A DNA stretch of 64,000 bases from Pseudomonas sp. GD03919 (GTDB lineage Bacteria; Pseudomonadota; Gammaproteobacteria; Pseudomonadales; Pseudomonadaceae). Made by a program: the position numbers and the translations under genes. The DNA is taken from the NCBI RefSeq assembly GCF_029814935.1, contig NZ_CP104582.1, positions 1,550,001 through 1,614,000 on the forward strand, written 5' to 3'. Positions within the stretch are counted from its first letter, which is position 1. Each line of letters opens with the position of its first letter. Of this stretch, positions 59,696-64,000 are shown piece by piece. A model generated the notes under the pieces. That model searched no databases. It saw only the letters and a program-made list of their open reading frames with translations, and was not told the DNA's origin.

Positions 59696-60676
59696 ATGAC
59701 CCCTCATCGAATCGGCTTTCTATACTGGCCCGGCACCAAGGCGCTGACGTTATCTCTGGCAGAAGAAGCCCTGCGTGTCGCCCAGCGTGTACACCCGGAA
59801 GTGGTCTACGAGCTGGTGTTTCTCCAGGCCGAGCCGCTGGCGGCCGGTGACTGGCGGCTGCCAGGCGAGCCTTGGGCCGGGCATATGGACGGCCTGGACA
59901 AGCTGTTCCTGCTGGCCGATGTGCCGCCGGCGCAGGTGTCTGCCGGGCTGGCCGCCGCACTCAAGCAGCAGGTACGCAGCGGTTGTGTGATTGGTGGCCT
60001 GTCTGCCGGGGTCTATCCGCTGGCTCAGCTCGGTCTGCTCGATGGTTACCGTGCGGCGGTGCACTGGCGCTGGCGGGACGATTTCGCCGAGCGTTTCCCC
60101 AAGGTCATCGCCACCAGCCATCTGTTCGACTGGGATCGTGATCGCCTGACCGCCTGCGGCGGCATGGCTGTGCTCGACCTGCTGCTGGCCGTGCTGGCGC
60201 GCGATCACGGCGCCGAATTGGCCGGTGCGGTGAGTGAGGAGTTGGTGGTTGAGCGTATTCGCGAAGGCGGGGAGCGCCAGCGCATTCCGCTGCAGAACCG
60301 CCTCGGCTCCAGCCACCCGAAGCTGACCCAGGCGGTGCTGCTGATGGAGGCCAACATCGAGGAGCCGCTGACCACCGACGAGATCGCTCAGCACGTGTGC
60401 GTATCGCGCCGGCAGCTGGAGCGCATCTTCAAGCAGTACCTCAATCGTGTGCCCAGTCAGTACTACCTGGAGCTGCGTCTGAACAAGGCGCGCCAGCTGC
60501 TGATGCAGACCAGCAAGTCGATCATCCAGATCGGTCTGTCCTGCGGCTTCTCCTCGGGGCCGCATTTCTCCAGCGCCTACCGCAACTTCTTCGGCGCCAC
60601 CCCGCGTGATGATCGCAACCAGCGTCGTAGCAACAGCCCCTTCGAGTTGACCTCGACGCCAGTCGAGCGCGGCTGA
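59696..60676 (+). CDS. argR: Arginine regulator ArgR, AraC family with GATase1-like domain
   Basis: Arginine-responsive regulator that activates aot and aru genes and represses arginine synthesis genes. 326 residues: an N-terminal DJ-1/GATase1-like sensor (about 1-190; IGFLYWPGTKALTLSLAEEAL, VIGGLSAGVYPLAQLGLLDGY) and a C-terminal AraC DNA-binding domain with two helix-turn-helix motifs (LTTDEIAQHVCVSRRQLERIF and IIQIGLSCGFSSGPHFSSAYR). It is unrelated to the E. coli ArgR repressor. The start at 59696 (MTPHRIGFLYWPG) matches homologues. Confidence 0.95.
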   Translation: MTPHRIGFLYWPGTKALTLSLAEEALRVAQRVHPEVVYELVFLQAEPLAAGDWRLPGEPWAGHMDGLDKLFLLADVPPAQVSAGLAAALKQQVRSGCVIGGLSAGVYPLAQLGLLDGYRAAVHWRWRDDFAERFPKVIATSHLFDWDRDRLTACGGMAVLDLLLAVLARDHGAELAGAVSEELVVERIREGGERQRIPLQNRLGSSHPKLTQAVLLMEANIEEPLTTDEIAQHVCVSRRQLERIFKQYLNRVPSQYYLELRLNKARQLLMQTSKSIIQIGLSCGFSSGPHFSSAYRNFFGATPRDDRNQRRSNSPFELTSTPVERG

Positions 60677-60723
60677 TCCAGCTCGCTTCCATGCTGCAGT
60701 AGCCCGTATATGGACTCCTCCTC

Positions 60724-60943
60724 TGGCGCAAGTAGCAAGATGGTGATCAACGCGACCGTATATTCGACTTCGTAAAGGGAGCCGTTGCTCCCGAGCCTAG
60801 ATGGGGCGTTCGCTGCTGGAGTGCCTATCGGATGAGCGACCCTATCATGGGGCTGCGGGCTACTCGGCTTTTCTCCAGCCGGATCTGATCCTTATTCCAT
60901 CTTCCGTTGCGCTGTCGGTTGTACCTCCTTGTTGGGTTAAGGC
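60724..60943 (-). ncRNA. Candidate bridge-RNA region of the IS1111-type element
   Basis: The 220 bp downstream of the transposase, inside the repeat, have no open frame of note. In IS1111-group elements the structured RNA that guides target and donor choice is encoded in this long non-coding end. The location fits. I have not derived the guide loops, so the RNA itself is inferred from family knowledge. Confidence 0.4.
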
Positions 60944-61999
60944 TCAGGCCTGCTGTGGCTGAGCCCGATAAGGGGTGTTGTGTTTGATCACGGCATAGAT
61001 GATCCGCGCCAAACGGTTGGCTATGGCGATAACGGCTACCGTGCGTCGTTTACTCTCCAGCAAGCGTCGAGCCACCTGGCTAATGGCATCCTCACGTCTC
61101 TGGCAGTGATTGAGCACCGATTGGGCACCCTGTACCAGCAGCGTTCGCAGGTAGGGATTGCCACGCCGAGTGATCCCCCCCAATCGTCGCTGCTGACCTG
61201 AAGAGCGCTCACTGGGGGTCACCCCCAAGCTCGCGGCGAACTGACGGGCATCGGCAAAGTGGCTGATGTTGTTACCGTACTCGGCAACCACTGCTGTGGC
61301 AGTGATCAGCCCCACACCGTGGATGCTCTGTACCTGCCGAATCAAGACGGATGCTTGGCTGGCAGCTTTGAGTCGGCCTTCGATGCTCTGGATCTGCGCG
61401 TCGATACCGGCGACTTGGCATGTGATCTGTTCAAGTAGCTCGATCAGGCCGGCGCTCACCTCTTGATTGGGCTCCTCCTGGCATACCAGGCGGATCAACG
61501 CCTCCAGCGCAACACGCCCCTGTGGCGCTATCTGACCACGCTCGGCCAGCAGACTCCGGGCCTGATTGAGTAACTGGGTGCGCTGACCAACCAGCAGTTC
61601 CCGCAGCCGGTGCTGAGCGCACAAATCCTGCTGCTCAACCGTTTTGACCGCAACAGCACCTACTCGCCGATCCTGGTGGACGGCAAAGATCGCATCGGCA
61701 TCATTGCCATCGGTCTTGTTGCCGATGCGCTGTTTGTCGACAAATTGAGCGGGAACTCGTTTAACCCGATAACCCAACGCCAAAAGACGTCGGCACCAAT
61801 AATTGCTGCTGGCGCAGGCTTCCATCACCACAAGGCAATCACTATTGGACTCTTCACAAAATAGCCTGTCGAACTGGCTGCGACTCAGCGTCAGGCATTG
61901 TTGGCGATGGCCGTCGGCCGAATAACCATGAACCTGAAATTTATGCTTGGCCAGATCCACGCAATACAACGGACTGTGGGTAGGTGCGCTACGATTCAT
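60944..61999 (-). CDS. IS110-family (IS1111-group) DEDD transposase
   Basis: 351 residues. The N-terminal RuvC-like DEDD domain is marked by LYCVDLAKHKFQVHG (first Asp at 15), VVMEACASSNYW and NKTDGNDADAIF. The C-terminal Tnp_20 domain has SIHGVGLITATAVVAEYGN and GVTPSERSSGQ...RRGNPYLR with the catalytic Ser region. The start at 61999 (MNRSAPTHSP) has GGAGGAG upstream; this ribosome site repeats the sequence of the subterminal inverted repeat. The gene is intact. Confidence 0.94.
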   Translation of the reverse strand: MNRSAPTHSPLYCVDLAKHKFQVHGYSADGHRQQCLTLSRSQFDRLFCEESNSDCLVVMEACASSNYWCRRLLALGYRVKRVPAQFVDKQRIGNKTDGNDADAIFAVHQDRRVGAVAVKTVEQQDLCAQHRLRELLVGQRTQLLNQARSLLAERGQIAPQGRVALEALIRLVCQEEPNQEVSAGLIELLEQITCQVAGIDAQIQSIEGRLKAASQASVLIRQVQSIHGVGLITATAVVAEYGNNISHFADARQFAASLGVTPSERSSGQQRRLGGITRRGNPYLRTLLVQGAQSVLNHCQRREDAISQVARRLLESKRRTVAVIAIANRLARIIYAVIKHNTPYRAQPQQA

Positions 62000-62307
62000 G
62001 GCGGACTCCTCCTCTCTACAGCGTTTGTCGGTGACCCTTCTCAGGTATAGACAATCTGGCACATTGCGATGCCGTCCGTGGGAGGAGGAGTCCATCCCAT
62101 CAGATGAAATCCGGGGCGATCAGGTGCCGGCCCCGGATTTCATCCGGGCTACGCAATCACGGGTTTCGATACCGGCTGGTCAGCCTGCGGAGATTTTTTC
62201 CCGCGGCGTGCTCCAGGTGATGATCTGCGATTAAACTGCGCCTTTCCGACGCTTTCTGTCGCTTCGACGAAAACCCGTGGAAAACCCGGGGTGGCGCTGT
62301 AAGAAGT

Positions 62308-62323
62308 TGTCGCATGGCGACAA
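62308..62323 (+). promoter_or_regulatory. ArgR half-site upstream of aruC
   Basis: TGTCGC-N8-AA again, about 100 bp before aruC, embedded in AGTTGTCGCAT as at aotJ. It lies to the right of the IS element, so operator and gene are still joined. Confidence 0.55.
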
Positions 62324-62335
62324 TGCCAGCCCTGA

Positions 62336-63643
<1,308 letters not shown>

Positions 63644-63718
63644 GTGTTTGCAGGCTATGGCAGGCTTCCTGCTGCTGTCAGCCTGACACTGGCCATAAAC
63701 CTTTGAAGGAGTGACTCC

Positions 63719-64000
63719 ATGCTGGTGATGCGCCCTGCGCAAATGGCAGACCTGGCTCATGTGCAGCGTCTGGCGGCTGACAGCCCGGTCGGCGTCACTT
63801 CGCTGCCCGATGACGCGGAGCGCCTGGGTGACAAGATCGTCGCATCGGAGTCGTCTTTCTCTGCCGAAGTCAGCTTCAACGGCGAGGAAACCTACTTCTT
63901 CGTCCTCGAGGACACGGCCAGCGGGCGATTGGTCGGCTGCTCCGGCATCGTCGCGTCCGCCGGTTATTCCGAGCCGTTCTACAGCTTTCGCAACGAAACC
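63719..64000 (+). CDS. aruF: Arginine N-succinyltransferase alpha subunit, 5' part (runs off the window)
   Basis: First 94 codons of a protein starting MLVMRPAQMADLAHVQRLAA, with GVTSLPDDAERLGDKI and TYFFVLEDTASGRLVGCSGI. This is the N-terminus of the arginine/ornithine succinyltransferase alpha subunit, which starts arginine catabolism by succinylating arginine. AAGGAG lies ahead of the ATG. Gene order aruC-aruF is that of the aru operon. Truncated only by the window edge. Confidence 0.92.
   Translation, partial: MLVMRPAQMADLAHVQRLAADSPVGVTSLPDDAERLGDKIVASESSFSAEVSFNGEETYFFVLEDTASGRLVGCSGIVASAGYSEPFYSFRNET

Larger units (their letters stand above)
60707..62102 (-). mobile_element. IS110 family, IS1111-group insertion sequence (1396 bp)
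   Basis: Subterminal inverted repeats of 14 bp are perfect: ATGGACTCCTCCTC at 60710-60723 and its complement at 62082-62095. They lie 3 bp and 7 bp inside the element ends deduced from the reconstructed REP target, exactly the offsets typical of IS1111. No target duplication is seen. The transposase is on the minus strand; 220 bp of non-coding DNA follow it and about 80 bp precede it inside the repeats. The insertion separates argR from aruCF without breaking a gene. Confidence 0.9.
60699..62152. repeat. REP palindrome split by the IS1111-type element
   Basis: GTAGCCCG at 60699-60706 and GATGAAATCCGGGGC at 62103-62117 join exactly to form a 23-bp arm. Its perfect inverted copy lies at 62130-62152. 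Removal of 60707-62102 restores an intact palindrome with nothing lost or duplicated. Confidence 0.88.

Overview
This 64 kb window is a chromosomal segment of a Pseudomonas, probably of the P. mendocina / P. alcaligenes / P. pseudoalcaligenes side of the genus. The basis is high GC, the protein sequences, and gene order. From the left edge to about 46.5 kb the order follows, gene for gene, what I remember of the P. aeruginosa PAO1 block gap - nqrABCDEF - apbE - sthA - lolCDE - comEC - exbBD - lpxK - kdsB - murB - rne/rluC - sppA - rpmF - plsX - fab genes - tmk - holB - pilZ - tatD. No search was run, so the species assignment is an inference. I saw no tRNA, rRNA, CRISPR array or prophage.

Layout. 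1-0.9 kb: 3' part of a GAPDH gene and its terminator. 0.9-2.7 kb: a class C group II intron with its reverse transcriptase, sitting directly behind that terminator. 2.8-10.1 kb: the Na+-pumping NADH:quinone reductase operon nqrABCDEF with its maturation genes apbE and nqrM. 10.2-13.5 kb: soluble transhydrogenase, a glycerophosphodiester phosphodiesterase, a small exported protein and a PilZ-domain protein. 13.7-24.4 kb: envelope genes (LolCDE lipoprotein release, DUF2062, ComEC, ExbB/ExbD, LpxK, KdsB, MurB). 24.5-30.8 kb: RNase E, divergent RluC, a HAD phosphatase and SppA. 30.8-41.8 kb: Maf, YceD-RpmF-PlsX, the fatty-acid cluster fabD-fabG-acpP-fabF, then pabC-mltG-tmk-holB-pilZ-tatD. 41.9-42.0 kb: a probable RgsA small RNA. 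42.1-43.9 kb: a class V aminotransferase divergent from a TetR regulator.

44-54 kb is an accessory, decaying stretch. It has a frameshifted radical SAM gene, an acyltransferase cut off by an IS200-like element, three tandem 197-bp repeats, a TonB receptor with a stop at codon 52 behind a Zur-box-like palindrome, a diguanylate cyclase, a PhyH-family gene with a stop at codon 6, and two convergent genes that run into each other after losing their 3' ends. Intact genes (a lipoprotein, DUF1285, the cyclase) lie between the broken ones.

54.1-64 kb: an amidase, then arginine uptake and catabolism: aotJQMP (no aotO), argR, and the start of the aru operon (aruC, aruF). A 141-bp element with perfect 11-bp terminal inverted repeats lies immediately before argR. 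An IS1111-type element has split a REP palindrome between argR and aruC. Matching ArgR half-sites precede both aotJ and aruC.

I found no clear undescribed multi-gene system. The most interesting items are the IS1111 element with exact REP target and candidate bridge-RNA region, the MITE-like element at argR, the clustered gene decay, the Zur-like site before a broken receptor, and two promoters that predict leaderless mRNAs for yceD and rluC.
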